A stretch of 64,000 nucleotides of DNA from Ariolimax columbianus (GCA_036924085.1 JAVGWX010000007.1:68420360-68484359); one strand, 5' to 3'; positions 20,298-31,757 are shown, numbered from the stretch's first letter. The notes: generated by a model from the sequence alone, not told the origin. A program made the numbers and translations.

Positions 20298-20750
20298 ACC
20301 CCCTGTTCTATTGTTTGTGAAGAATATCCAACTATATGATGTTTATTCCCGTAAGAACTGGCGCTGATTAGCATTGCCATGCAGACTACATACCCCGTAC
20401 TGGCACTCAGTTTTGTTTGCTATTTCCTGTTACTCCACCAACATTGTTTGAAGTCCTAAAACTGTCTTCCCACACTTCTTGTATTTCTTTGTTCACATGG
20501 AATCGTCTGACAGTAATTTGTTCTCATGTGCGTGACATAAATAATCCTTGAAGTGCACGAACTGCTGGTCTATCATACTCGGAATGTACCTGTCCCCTTA
20601 CTTCCCCTGATCTATCAGTCCCAGGTAAAATGTCAACGACCCAGTTTGCACTAGCATAGAGTGTGAAGAATATATCTCCAGACTCGTTTCGTTTATCTGA
20701 TCCACAGACTTGTTTAGTTTATCTGCTAATAAGAAAGACAAACAACATAT
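20298..20750. other. Unassigned spacer
   Basis: No recognised feature. Confidence 0.35.
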
Positions 20751-20836
20751 CGACAGATAAAGACAAACACGCCGACAAATACAGACAAACACGCCGACAG
20801 ATACAGACATACACGCCGACATATACAGACAAACAT
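20751..20836. repeat. Short tandem repeat, about 22-bp unit, four copies
   Basis: Units of the type AGACAAACACGCCGACAGAT. The ORFs either way are by-products. Confidence 0.85.
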
Positions 20837-21182
20837 GAGATTATAAAACATGACCCGAGTTGATAGACATGGTTTGGGTATCGCAAAATAATAATCCTCT
20901 CGACGTTAAAACATTACTTTAAAATCTGAATGGGGTTGGCTAGATGCGGCTTTTTTAAAAGTTTCTATGTGAGCCCAATGTTTCTATGTGAGCCCAATGT
21001 AATGTTGAACCTATGATTGAACGAATAAAGAGGGGGAGGGGGGGGGGGGGGATTTTGATTGATTGTTTGTTTCATTTGATGAGACAGAAAGGGGGAAATG
21101 ATTGGCTTGGCTACTGACTCTTTATGGGCTCAGGAATGTAATAATAAGGATTGCTAAACGGGCACGGAAATCCATATCTGAG
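20837..21182. other. Spacer with G run
   Basis: A run of about 14 G sits near 21037-21050, and GTTTCTATGTGAGCCCAATG is duplicated at 20960-21000. Nothing else is recognised. Confidence 0.5.
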
Positions 21183-22345
21183 AACGCTAACTGCCAGGAC
21201 TACGAGACAGAGAGAGTTAGGCCACGGCTACCAGAGCCACGAGTCAGAGAGAGTTAGGATACGGCTACCATGGTCACGAGTCAGAGAGAGTTAGGACACG
21301 GCTACCAGAGCCACGAGTCAGAGAGAGTTAGGACACGGCTACCAGAGGCACGAGTCAGAGAGAGTTAGGATACGGCTACCATGGTCACGAGTCAGAGAGG
21401 GTTAGGACACGGCTACCAGAGCTACGAGTCAGAGAGAGTTAGGATACGGCTACCAGAGGCACGAGTCAGAGAGAGTTAGGATACGGCTACCATGGTCACG
21501 AGACAGAGAGAGTTAGGACACGGCTACCAGAGCCACGAGTCGGAGAGAATAAGGATACGGCTACCATGGTCACGAGTCAGAGAGAGTTAAGATACGGCTA
21601 CCATTGTCACGAGACAGAGAGAGTTAGGATACGGCTACCATGGTCACGAGTCATAGAGAGTTAGGATACGGCTACCATGGCTACGAGTCGGAGAGAGTTA
21701 GGATACGGCTACCATGGTCACGAGTCAGAGAGAGTTAGGATACGGCTACCATGGTCACGAGTCAGAGAGAGTTAGGATACGGCTAACTACCAGGGCTACT
21801 AGTCAGAGAGATTTAGGATACGGCTACCAGAGCCACGTGTCAGAGAGAGTTAGGATACGGCTACCATGGTCACGAGTCAGAGAGAGGTAGGATACGGCTA
21901 ACTACCAGGGCTACTAGTCAGAGAGAGTTAGGATACGGCTACCAGAGCCACGTGTCAGAGAGAGTTAGGATACGGCTACCATGGTCACGAGTCAGAGAGA
22001 GGTAGGATACGGCTAACTACCAGGGCTACTAGTCAGAGAGAGCTAGGATACGGCTACCAGAGCCATGAGTCAGAGAGAGTTAGGGTACGGCTACCAGGAC
22101 CACGAGTCAGAGAGTGTTAGGATACGGCTACCAGGGCCACGAGTCAGATAGTGTTAGGATACGGCTACCAGGACCACGAGTCAGAGAGTGTTAGGATACG
22201 GCTACCAGAGCCACGAGTCAGAGAGAGTTAGGATACGGCTACCAGGACCACGAGTCAGAGAGTGTTAGGATACGGCTACCAGAGCCACGAGTCAGAGAGA
22301 GTCAGAATAAGGCTAGCTACCATGGCTGCGAGTCAGTGAGCGCTA
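21183..22345. repeat. Minisatellite, 37-bp unit, about 31 copies, with higher-order repeat
   Basis: The unit contains GAGAGAGTTAGGATACGGCT and ACCATGGTCACGAGTCA. Variants (CATGGTC, CAGAGCC, ACTACCAGGGCTACTAG) recur. Near 21781, 21896 and 22011 a three-unit block repeats at 115-bp spacing. Confidence 0.95.
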
Positions 22346-22390
22346 AGATAAGGATAGCTACTAAGGCTACGAGCCAAAAACCATATTAAT

Positions 22391-22890
22391 CAACATCTTT
22401 TCAAGTCATTTTAACATCTTTTCAAGTCATATTAACATCTTTTCAATTCATATTAACATCTTTTCCAAGTCATATTAGCATGTGTTCAAGTCATGTGTTC
22501 AAGTAATTAACATGTGTGTGTTTCAGAAGTCATATTAACATATTTTCAAGTCATATTAACATTCGTTCAAGTCACGTTAACATCTTTTCAAGTCATATCA
22601 ACATTTGTTAAAGACATGATTAACATCTTCTCAAGTCATTTTAATATGTTTTAAAATCGTATTATATCTTTTAAAGTAATATTATCAACATTTTTCAAGT
22701 CATATCAACATTTGTTCATTCATATTAACATTCGTTCAAGTCATCTTAACATTTTTTCAAGCCATATAAACATTGTTTGCAGTCATCTTAACATCTTTTC
22801 AAGTCATATCAACATTTGTTCAGTCATATTAATATTTGTTCAAGTCACAGTACCATCTTGTCAAGTCATACTGACACCTAATATGACTGA
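22391..22890. repeat. Degenerate 21-bp array, about 22 copies
   Basis: Units of the type ATCTTTTCAAGTCATATTAA, with many substitutions and small indels. AT-rich. Confidence 0.85.
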
Positions 22891-23579
22891 CGGTGATGAT
22901 TAAATCGACAGTCTGCTGAGAGGGTGGGGGGGGGGGGGGGGTAATTGAGATACATGAAGAATCCATTAGGGGTCTGTTATATTAACTAAGCAAACACTTC
23001 ATCACCCACGGCACGTATATGCTATGGGACTCACGTTTTATCAGCAATTCATTTCGACATCCACGACCACTTACCAGGACATATGCCCTAAGGCTTCATC
23101 ACGCTTATCGCATTTAACGCACATTTCTAAAATTTTGGCAACTACACTTCCTAGATTGAACAATGGAATCTGCCGATTGGTTCGTTTCTACGAGCGACAG
23201 CGCTGAACGTCCTGGAGTGCTGTAATGTGTACATTCTACTCGACGATCCAATAGGCACTGTCGGGTGGGAGAATGGCACCTGGTCCATGATTTTGTGTCA
23301 ACGATCGAGCCACCGATGCCACAAACTTTCTTAACGGTGTAGACTAGCTAATCAAAAAATAAACAGCGCCCCGACAGGTGTCTAGATGATCGACACCAAG
23401 AAGAGTACATTCCGTCCTCAGTGACTCTGCTTCGGGTATTTGGCCGGTGGTGGAGGCTCTTAACGCTATGTTTAAATAATATACCCCCGACCGCCACACC
23501 ATAAGCATAGCTTGAATGGAATCCATGAGCTTGGGTAAGGAAAGAATGGTTTCTTTCTTTACAAAACGAGTAAATATGC
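22891..23579. other. Unassigned spacer with G run
   Basis: About 16 G near 22926-22942. The rest has no recognisable feature. Confidence 0.4.
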
Positions 23580-23611
23580 TGTTTCTTCTGCGTTCGTAGT
23601 CAGACTTCGAC

Positions 23612-23860
23612 TTCGGGACGGTGTGGTCTAGTGGTTAAGTGGCACGGCTCACAACCCGAAGGTGCTGGGTTCGATCCCCATCACAGCACCGGCCGTACCC
23701 CCGGGAATAAAACCCTTAGAAAATGCAGGAGGAAGCAGACACATACATAAAATGGAGGCTGAAGTCGGATGCACTGGGCCGACAGGCGCAAAATAAAAAC
23801 CACTGTGCAAAGCACACCGCCTTCGGTATTAGAGAAATAAAGCGAAGGCAACAACAACAA
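23612..23860 (+). mobile_element. tRNA-derived SINE with 10-bp TSD
   Basis: The head has a perfect A box TGGTCTAGTGG (23624-23634) and B box GGTTCGATCCC (23668-23678), 33 bp apart. The body follows GCACCGGCCGTACCC, and the 3' end is AACAACAACAA. The flanks repeat AGACTTCGAC (23602-23611 and 23861-23870). About 249 bp. The intact boxes suggest it could still bind pol III factors. The head differs from SINE-A and SINE-B. Confidence 0.9.
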
Positions 23861-23925
23861 AGACTTCGACGTCAATAACTCTAACAAAGGCAGCAATCAA
23901 CTCGAGATGCTGTGCATTTGTATAC

Positions 23926-24322
23926 ACTTTTAATTGAAGGACACTAGTTGTTGCAGCATGTAGCCGTCAGCGACCCAAAGCTGACTTATCGTCCAGGCTA
24001 GCGAACCAGAGCTCCCAAGACTGTTCTCCACCCCCGCGTGGTGATCCTTGATAACAGGCTGCAACAGGGCAGACTGGCTAAGGAGAAGGGATCGAAGGGG
24101 GAAGGCTAACCCTGTACCCCAAAATGCCATGCTGAAGTAGGATGTGTCGGACCGAAAAGTGCAAATATCGCAGTCACGCTGTAAGCTACGACACAACGCA
24201 ATCCGTTCTCCGGATTGCATCTTGCTACTTACGAAACTCTTTTTAAGGGCTTGGTAGCAGGAGTATGAGAACGAATGAACTAAAGACAAAGAAAAAGAGA
24301 AAGAAGAAGAAGAAGAAGAAGA
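23926..24322 (+). mobile_element. Element E copy with GAA tail
   Basis: Runs from about GCGACCCAAAGCTGAC through GTGTCGGACCGAAAAGTGCA to GGCTTGGTAGCAGGAGTATG, then AGAACGAATGAAC and an A/G-rich tail with at least seven GAA units (24301-24322). About 390 bp. It lies within a LINE tail. Confidence 0.8.
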
Positions 24323-24420
24323 AATTATTATTTAGATGATAGCTCAGTCTGTTGTGTCCTGTGCGCAGCCGGAAGATGATCACCTGATCTTGTCTGGAAA
24401 GTTGATGACACGATCCCCAA

Positions 24421-25010
24421 GGTAATATACCATTAGATTAGTTTGAAATACGAAAACAAGTGATAATTGAAATTGTAAACTTCCCTTTAACTGTGAATAA
24501 AATCAATTGTTCTTATTCCGATCCCTGCGACAAAGTTTCTCACTTTTTTTAAATCCGTATCATAGATAGTTACCACTCCAAGGTCGCATGAACTTAAAGT
24601 CAGTTATGACAGAAAGGGGCTGCTACTATATATGTGGTATTGCTTTCACGGTATGTTTTCAAATTCAGAAGGCTACGCCACATTCGACATACTTATTTGA
24701 CCTTTCTGAAGTGTGAGGTACGTGTGTCATGATTTGGAAAGTCTTCTACCCTAGAAGCTTTAGAATGCACCCGTCAGTTGTCTCGTATTACACACTCTCA
24801 GTGTGGTAGTGGCCCTATTCTAATCTTTGCCACACAAAAAGTATTCCCAGAAACTACCTTGGCATGATGAAATTCATATATCATAAATAGTGTAAGTAGC
24901 ACCGGTCATTTTGTCATCAATTTGTACAATGGTTTTTTAACCGCTGCTATGTTCCGAGTAATATATTTGATTTACATAAAATAATCACGAGACAATCCTG
25001 TGCTACCAAT
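24421..25010. other. Unassigned spacer
   Basis: AT-rich, no recognised feature. Confidence 0.4.
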
Positions 25011-25470
25011 GCCAGACATAAACATTGAATAAGGCCCGAGAACGAAAGTTAGCCACCTGCAAAATGCAGTGTCTACGAAAGGTCACTAACAAGACCAGAA
25101 GAAACAGAATCATAAATATGAGTATTCGGAAGAAGGTTGGAACAATTCCCTGCCAGACATGAGCATTGAATTAGGCCCAGGAACCAAAGTTAGCCACCTG
25201 CGAAATGCAGTGTCTACAAAAGGTCACTAACAACACCAGAAGAAAAATAATCATAAATATGAGTATTCGAGAGAAGGTTGGGGCAATTCCCTGCCTTCAG
25301 TACATCGAGCAACAGAGAATGAATTGGTTTGACCATTTTGTGAGAATGCAACCAGATCCCATTATTTACGCAACCTTCTATATGAGAACGTTAAGAAGAA
25401 GGGCGAGAGGTAGACCGAAGACAAGGTGGATAGACAGCGGAAACGAGACCTGCCGTTAAATGGGGACAAA
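25011..25470 (+). mobile_element. LINE RT C-terminal fragment with internal duplication
   Basis: The open frame from 25205 reads MSIREKVGAIPCLQYIEQQR, MNWFDHFVRM, RRRARGRPKTRWID, the usual end of a LINE reverse transcriptase. The first 142 bp (25011-25152) are repeated in tandem at 25153-25293 with point differences. The RT palm is absent. Confidence 0.75.
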
Positions 25471-25521
25471 TATTACTCGGGTCACGAGAGAGGGGGAAGA
25501 CAAATATATACCACTACACTG

Positions 25522-26312
25522 GGCTACAACGCGGAAGACAGTGAGGCGACACTGGACTACAACCCGGAAGACAGTGAGACGACACTGGACTATAACCCGG
25601 AAGAAAGTGAGACGACACTGGACTACAACCCGGAAGAAAATTAGACGATACTGGACTACAACCCGGAAAAAAGTGAGATAACACTGGACTACAACCCGGA
25701 AGAAAGTGAGACGACACTGGACTACAACCCGGATGAAAGTGAGACGACACTGGACTACAATCCGAAAGAAAGTGAGACGACACTGGACTATAACCCGGAA
25801 GAAAGTGAGACGACACTGGACTACAACTCGGAAGAAAGTGAGACGACACTGGACTATAACCCGGAAGAAAGTGAGACGACACTTGACTACAACCTAGAAG
25901 AAAGTAAGACGACACTGGACTATAACCCGGAAGAAAGTGAGACGACACTGGACTATAACCCGGAAGAAAGTGAGACGACACTGGACTACAACCCGGAAGA
26001 AAATTAGACGATACTGGACTACAACCCGGAAAAAAGTGAGATAACACTGGACTACAACTCGGAAGAAAGTGAGACGACACTGGACTACAACCCGGATGAA
26101 AGTGAGACGACACTGGACTACAATCCGAAAGAAAGTGAGACGACACTGGACTATAACCCGGAAGAAAGTGAGACGACACTGGACTATAACCCGGAAGAAA
26201 GTGAGACGACACTTAACTACATCCTAGAAGAATGTGAGACGACACTGGACTATAACCCGGAAGAAAGTGAGACGACACTTGACTACAACCTAGAAGAAAG
26301 TAAGACGACAAA
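25522..26312. repeat. Minisatellite, 33-bp unit, about 24 copies, with 363-bp duplication
   Basis: The unit contains CTGGACTACAACCCGGAAGA and AAGTGAGACGACA. A distinctive pair of variant units (AAAATTAGACGATA, then AAAAAAGTGAGATAACA) occurs at 25638 and again 363 bp later, so 11 units were duplicated as a block. Frames with 11-residue repeats (including 232 codons on minus) stay open only because 33 is a multiple of three. Confidence 0.95.
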
Positions 26313-26689
26313 AGAAGAAGACTAGTCGAAGGCTATCTAAGGCATATTTTGTTCGTTGCTATTTTGCTTACTGTGGCATACTAAGTTTGGAGTAAGGGAA
26401 GTGTCATATTCTGTATTAATTGTTTTATTGTTCTGGATGTGTTTGTGCGTACAGTATTTAACATCTTGCCGCTGAGTTTATTGTCCGTCTCAGTAGGATT
26501 AGCTGTTTGATATAGTCGCTTGGAATTTGCGGAATTCAAACATCCACTGTTTCCTGCTATTCTTTCTTCACTGTCTATTTCCTGAGTATTGGCTCTAGTA
26601 TTTTTAGTTTTGCTTCATTTAAATTTGGCTTCTTTATTTGTTTCTGTATCTTTGAATAGTTTATGTTGTTATCCATGTTCTGTATTGGC
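26313..26689. other. Spacer related to the 41200-41460 LINE linker
   Basis: TTTCCTGAGTATTGG...TTTTTAGTTTTGCTTCATTT near 26578-26625 resembles TTTCCTGAGCCTTG...TTTAGTTTTGCTTCAGTTT at 41403-41450, which is part of a LINE linker region. It is probably a decayed LINE piece. Confidence 0.4.
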
Positions 26690-26827
26690 GTTCTCCTGTC
26701 ACTATGGGATGGCTCCTGTCACTATGGGATGGCTCCTGTCACTATGGGATGGCTCCTGTCACTATGGGATGGCTCCTGTCACTATGGGATGGCTCATGTC
26801 ACTATGGGATGGCTCCTGTCACTATGG
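26690..26827. repeat. Minisatellite, 20-bp unit, seven copies
   Basis: Near-perfect CTCCTGTCACTATGGGATGG units. Very uniform, hence recent. One unit reads CTCATGTC. Confidence 0.97.
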
Positions 26828-26960
26828 GGTGCGCTGTGCCTTGTGCTCTGAGGACAACAGTATTTTCGATGTGCCTTGTGAAATGTGCTCTGAGGACAAC
26901 AGTATTTTCGATGTGCCTTGTGAAATGTGCTCTGAGGACAACAGTATTTTCGATGTGCCA
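26828..26960. repeat. 42-bp tandem repeat, three copies
   Basis: TGTGCTCTGAGGACAACAGT and ATTTTCGATGTGCCTTGTGA. Copies are practically identical and directly follow the 20-bp array. Confidence 0.95.
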
Positions 26961-27954
26961 ATTCCATTTCTCCTAACTCCTTTCTGCCTTTCTTCAGCCA
27001 GTCCCATGATATCAACTATGATATCATCACCGTTGCCACTTGTGGAGTTTTCTCATTGTCCGTACATTGGACGAATGTCATCAAATATGACTGTTTTCCT
27101 AGACTAGAATGTGTGTCGGTGACAGATTCCTGGCGACTTTCTCTGCATCACGTCATTAGCTCTCTTCACAGAGGAACTTCTTCTGTCTTGGATGATTGAG
27201 TTGAATATGTATCTTTAGTTGACATTATCCATGTATGGAGAGGTTATTGTGGCTTAAAATGTCTACATGAAGAGGTAACCGGCTCCATGCCCAACTCTCC
27301 TTAGTCGCCTCCTACAAAATTATAGGTAGGTTTATAGTGTTGCAATTCTTTGCTCACCTTTCGGACCCCTGCAGCACTATGGCGTAGTCCTTCATACATG
27401 TGTGCAATTAAAAGGTTATATTTTACAATCATGTAGTTGTGACGTTTGATCTGGTAGTTGTACTGTTCAATATCAGTGATAAATGTTTAGGCTGGTCAAA
27501 AAATATCCCACCTCAGACTTGATGAACACTAAACTGACTTGCCTATTAGTTCAGTACCGAAAGCCCTTTGAAACTGTGGATGGAACACAAAATGTGGACA
27601 GATTTGGTTTGGTTTTACCCCTACTCCCCACGACCTTTGGCTAGTACCAACACTCAGGGTGCCACTCAAAGGGACAAGCTTCCAGGACATAGAAGCAATC
27701 AAGACAAATTCCACGAAGCGTCTGACGGAGATAGAAAAAAATGACTTCTACAAATGCTTCCAGCCGTGGACGCACCGCTGAAATAAGTGTGTCAGCGCAG
27801 AATTGACCTATTTCGTAAGCAGATAAGGTTTTGATCTAAATACGTATGTTATTTTTGTCCAGCCTTGGTGGGATACTGTTTTGTATAGCCCTCGTGTAAG
27901 TAGGTAAGCATGTTGCTTGGGCGACAAGGGCCCTTCCCGTGAACCATCTACGAG
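26961..27954. other. Unassigned spacer
   Basis: About 1 kb without recognisable element. An imperfect ATGATATCA palindrome lies near 27006-27027. Short ORFs (for example minus 27529-27714) have no motif. Confidence 0.4.
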
Positions 27955-28432
27955 CACGATGAGTGACTCAGTCCTAGACCTCGTGCAGCGATGAGGGACT
28001 CAGTCCTAGACCCCGTGCAGCGATGAGTGGCTCAGTCCTAGACCTCGTGCAGCGATGAGTGGCTCAGTCCTAGACCTCGTGCAGCGATGAGTGACCCAGT
28101 CCTAGACCTCGTGTAGCGATGAGTGACTCAGTCCTAGACCTCGTGCAGCGATGAGTGGCTCAGTCCTAGACCTCGTGTAGCGATGAGTGACTCAGTCCTA
28201 GACCTCGTGCAGCGATGAGTGGCTCAGTCCTAGACCTCGTGTAGCGATGAGTGACTCAGTCCTAGACCTCGTGCAGCGATGAGTGGCTCAGTCCTAGACC
28301 TCGTGTAGCGATGAGTGACTCAGTCCTAGACCTCGTGTAGCGATGAGTGACTCAGTCCTAGACCTCGTGCAGCGATTAGTGGCTCAGTCCTAGACCTCGT
28401 GTAGCGATGAGTGACTCAGTCCTATATGTCGT
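27955..28432. repeat. Minisatellite, 32-bp unit, about 15 copies
   Basis: The unit contains GATGAGTGGCTCAGTCCTAG and ACCTCGTGCAGC. Two variants (GTGGCTCA...GTGC and GTGACTCA...GTGT) alternate through much of the array, which implies two-unit (64-bp) duplication steps. Confidence 0.95.
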
Positions 28433-28584
28433 ACAGAATGAAATCAAATTAATCTAAACAACATCAAATAAAACTATTACTGCGGCATGTTTTCCCATTG
28501 CTTGGATTCACTTGAAGGATTTACAGCTAAACAACAGACTGATCGCCATGGTTGTTACGCGTCTGTACAAGATTGGTTTTTAAT

Positions 28585-28760
28585 TTACATCCACTTGAAA
28601 ATAATGTATTCCATTCCGAGATTTTGAACTGGCATCTTCGTGGTGAGAAGATAAACATTCAACCCACCCAGTCATCCACTCCTCAAAAGTCTCATAGGCA
28701 ATTGTTATGAAATTTAATTGCAATTTACAGGTCCCGTTGCTGTACATTGAGCTGGTGAGG
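28585..28760 (-). mobile_element. Possible decayed tRNA-like sequence
   Basis: On minus TGGGTTGAATG and, about 30 bp later, AGTTCAAAATCTC recall A and B boxes. No body or tail was matched to another copy, so this is weak. Confidence 0.3.
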
Positions 28761-28796
28761 TCATCCAATTTATTTATAGGTTTTGGGAACGAAGAG

Positions 28797-30520
28797 TGAT
28801 CATGGTCAGGTGAGACATAGAAGAGTAATCAGGTGAGGCATAGAAGAGTAATCAGGGTCAGATGAGAAACAGAAGAGTAATCAGGGTCAGATGAGAAACA
28901 GAAGAGTAATCAGGGTCAGATGAGACATAGAAGAGTAATCAGGGTCAGGTGAGACATAGAAGAGTAATCAGGGTCAGATGAGAAACAGAAGAGTAATCAG
29001 GGTCAGATGAGACATAGAAGAGTAATCAGGGTCAGGCGAGACATAGAAGAGTAATCAGGGTCAGGTGAGACATAGAAGAGTAATCAGGGTCAGATGAGAA
29101 ACAGAAGAGTAATCAGGGTCAGATGAGACATAGAAGAGTAATCAGGGTCAGATGAGAAACAGAAGAGTAATCAGGGTCAGGTGAGACATAGAAGAGTAAT
29201 CAGGGTCAGATGAGAAACAGAAGAGTAATCAGGGTCAGATGAGACATAGAAGAGTAATCAGGGTCAGATGAGAAACAGAAGAGTAATCAGGGTCAGATGA
29301 GACATAGAAGAGTAATCAGGGTCAGGCGAGACATAGAAGAGTAATCAGGGTCAGGTGAGACATAGAAGAGTAATCAGGGTCAGATGAGAAACAGAAGAGT
29401 AATCAGGGTCAGATGAGACATAGAAGAGTAATCAGGGTCAGATGAGAAACAGAAGAGTAATCAGGGTCAGGTGAGACATAGAAGAGTAATCAGGATCAGG
29501 TGAGACATAGAAGAGTAATCAGGGCCAGATGAGAAACAGAAGAGTAATCAGGGTCAGGTGAGACATAGAAGAGTAATCAGGGTCAGGCGAGACATAGAAG
29601 AGTAATCAGGGTCAGATGAGAAACAGAAGAGTAATCAGGGTCAGGTGAGACATAGAAGAGTAATCAGGGTCAGGCGAGACATAGAAGAGTAATCAGGGTC
29701 AGATGAGAAACAGAAGAGTAATCAGGGTCAGATGAGACATAGAAGAGTAATCAGGGTCAGGCGAGACATAGAAGAGTAATCAGGGTCAGGTGAGACATAG
29801 AAGAGTAATCAGGGTCAGATGAGAAACAGAAGAGTAATCAGGGTCAGATGAGACATAGAAGAGTAATCAGGGTCAGGCGAGACATAGAAGAGTAATCAGG
29901 GTCAGGTGAGACATAGAAGAGTAATCAGGGTCAGATGAGAAACAGAAGAGTAATCAGGGTCAGATGAGACATAGAAGAGTAATCAGGGTCAGGTGAGACA
30001 TAGAAGAGTAATCAGGGTCAGATGAGAAACAGAAGAGTAATCAGGGTCAGATGAGACATAGAAGAGTAATCAGGGTCAGGTGAGACATAGAAGAGTAATC
30101 AGGGCCAGGCGAGACATAGAAGAGAAATCAGGGTCAGATGAGACATAGAAGAGTAATCAGGGTCAGATGAGACATAGAAGAGTAATCAGGGTCAGGTGAG
30201 ACATAGAAGAGTAATCAGGGCCAGGCGAGACATAGAAGAGAAATCAGGGCCAGGCGAGACATAGAAGAGTAATCAGGGTAGGTGAGACATAGAAGAGTAA
30301 TCAGGGTCAGATGAGACATAGAAGAGTAATCAGGGTCAGGTGAGACATAGAAGAGTAATCAGGGCCAGGCGAGACATAGAAGAGTAATCAGGGTCAGATG
30401 AGAAACAGAAGAGTAATCAGGGTCAGGTGGGACATAGTAGAGTAATCAGGGTCAGATGAGAAACAGAAGAGTAATCAGGGTCAGGCGAGACATAGAAGAG
30501 TAATCACAATCAGGTGAGAC
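28797..30520. repeat. Minisatellite, 29-bp unit, about 59 copies
   Basis: The largest array here (1.7 kb). The unit contains GACATAGAAGAGTAATCAGG and GTCAGGTGA. The alternatives GAAAC/GACAT and AGAT/AGGT/AGGC recur in ordered strings (for example the four-unit order near 28980-29090 returns near 29270-29380). No frame stays open, because 29 is not a multiple of three. Confidence 0.97.
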
Positions 30521-31080
30521 ACGCTGTTCAATACTGCGACACTCGTGCTCATATGGAAAGGCTTTGCCACAGCAGTTTGACCAAGCAGGTGGGGATCGAC
30601 ATCGTAATCCCCATATCGGTGAACTTATTGAGCCTTGCATTACACTACGACCAGTATGACTGGTCCCCTTTCTTAAATACTTCGAAATTTGTAAGAAGAG
30701 TCCATGTAACCCGCTACCCAGAAAACGTCAAGAGTTAAGTCAGCACGAATAGCTTCCAAAATGACAACACAATAAAACAAAGGTTTCCTCAGTCCTGAGA
30801 ATTATTTTAAGCTTACGGGTTTAACCATGGTTTAACCATTTAGCTGTCTGCATTTCCTTAACATAACACAGCGACAAGGGAATGTCGCTCCCGAGGTTGT
30901 CAGAGCAGAAAATTATTGGATTTCAGAAATAGTGCGCTTCGGCCGATGCAATGTTGTTTTTTTTGCTAGACTTTCTGATTGAATACAATCCGACTTGGAA
31001 GGTGGCCATGCGTGTCGCCAGACTACAGCCTGTGTGAACATGTGTTCAAGTTAATGTGTGAAAAGACGCGACCTGTATTT
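30521..31080. other. Unassigned spacer
   Basis: No recognised element or gene. Confidence 0.4.
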
Positions 31081-31152
31081 GAGTAGTGGGTAGAGCGATT
31101 GCTTCTTGAACAGTATAAAAGTACAGGGTTGAGTCCAGTATCGAGTAATATG
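31081..31152 (+). mobile_element. tRNA-like SINE head
   Basis: TAGTGGGTAGAGCGATTGCT followed 40 bp later by ACAGGGTTGAGTCCAGTA: A-box and B-box-like blocks in the right order and spacing, with one key B-box change. No intact cloverleaf and no matched body. Confidence 0.45.
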
Positions 31153-31549
31153 TTATATCCTTTTAGCTCCCTGTCGAGCGTAGGAGTCTTCAGCATATGA
31201 ACGCCAAATCATCAAATACTGACATGCCCATGTATATTTAAGCTGTTGTGGTTTAATTATGTACAGGACGGACTAGGCAATCTCATACACAACCCTGCTT
31301 ATGTCATAAGACATGCTTGAGAGGTTACCAGCTATAAAAGGGTGTCTAACTTGCACTTACGGAATACCAGGCAGAAAGGACAAAAGCGTGGATAGCTTTA
31401 CGGTTTTGAATAGAACGATCTGGAAACAATATCACATACATAATACAAGTCTACAGTACAGTTCGTTCTCCAGGTATCAAAGGCCGAGGCCGCCGTCCAT
31501 CGTAGATGATGATGTGCATAATTTATTTCGCTAGCGATATTTTTAGTAA
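31153..31549. other. Unassigned spacer
   Basis: A 73-codon plus frame (31313-31534) shows no domain. Nothing else is seen. Confidence 0.35.
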
Positions 31550-31757
31550 GGATGAACAGCGCTACTTTTTATCCTCACTCTCTCGTCTCGTGCCGCCCGA
31601 CCCCAGTGGCAAGTCAAGAACAAGATGACTAGGGGACGACTACGAGATGCAGGGGACTCCGCATCAAGCACCCGTGAAAAAGACGGTGCAGTCCGGAGTC
31701 GAACCCACACCACTTGATCACGAAGCCGACGGCTTAACCACTTCGCCACGCAATCCC
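31550..31757 (-). mobile_element. SINE-B, tRNA-derived
   Basis: On minus, GGGGATTGCGTGGCGAAGTG begins a tRNA-like head. A box TGGCGAAGTGG (31738-31748), B box GGTTCGACTCC (31695-31705), both matching the pol III consensus. The body includes CACGGGTGCTTGATGCGGAG and GGGTCGGGCGGCACGAGACG. It ends near AGTAGCGCTGTTCATCC. Only one copy in the window. The 82-codon frame over it is a by-product. Confidence 0.8.

Larger units (their letters stand above)
23580..24420 (-). mobile_element. L1J-related LINE tail broken by two SINE-like insertions
   Basis: Three pieces collinear with the LINE tail at 41495-41777: 23580-23611 (3' end, TACGAACGCAGAAGAAAC on minus), 23861-23925, and 24323-24420 (VIIFRLRTGHNRL and upstream). 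Between the first two sits a tRNA-SINE; between the last two sits element E, where about 130 bp of LINE is also missing. Confidence 0.75.

Noticed and set aside
23616..23690. Functional tRNA gene
   Set aside because: It has pol III boxes, but the stems do not form a full cloverleaf, and it continues into a SINE body with tail and target-site duplications.
25514..26212. 232-codon minus frame with an 11-residue Ser/His/Phe/Pro repeat, resembling a structural protein
   Set aside because: It is a by-product of the 33-bp array, and other frames on both strands are open too.
28797..30520. CRISPR-like regular repeat array
   Set aside because: Units are head-to-tail without unique spacers, there are no cas genes, and the sequence is eukaryotic in character. 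The same holds for the other arrays.
28797..30520. Nuclear-receptor response element array based on GGGTCA
   Set aside because: Half-sites recur every 29 bp only because of the array; neither the spacing nor the partner half-site fits known elements.
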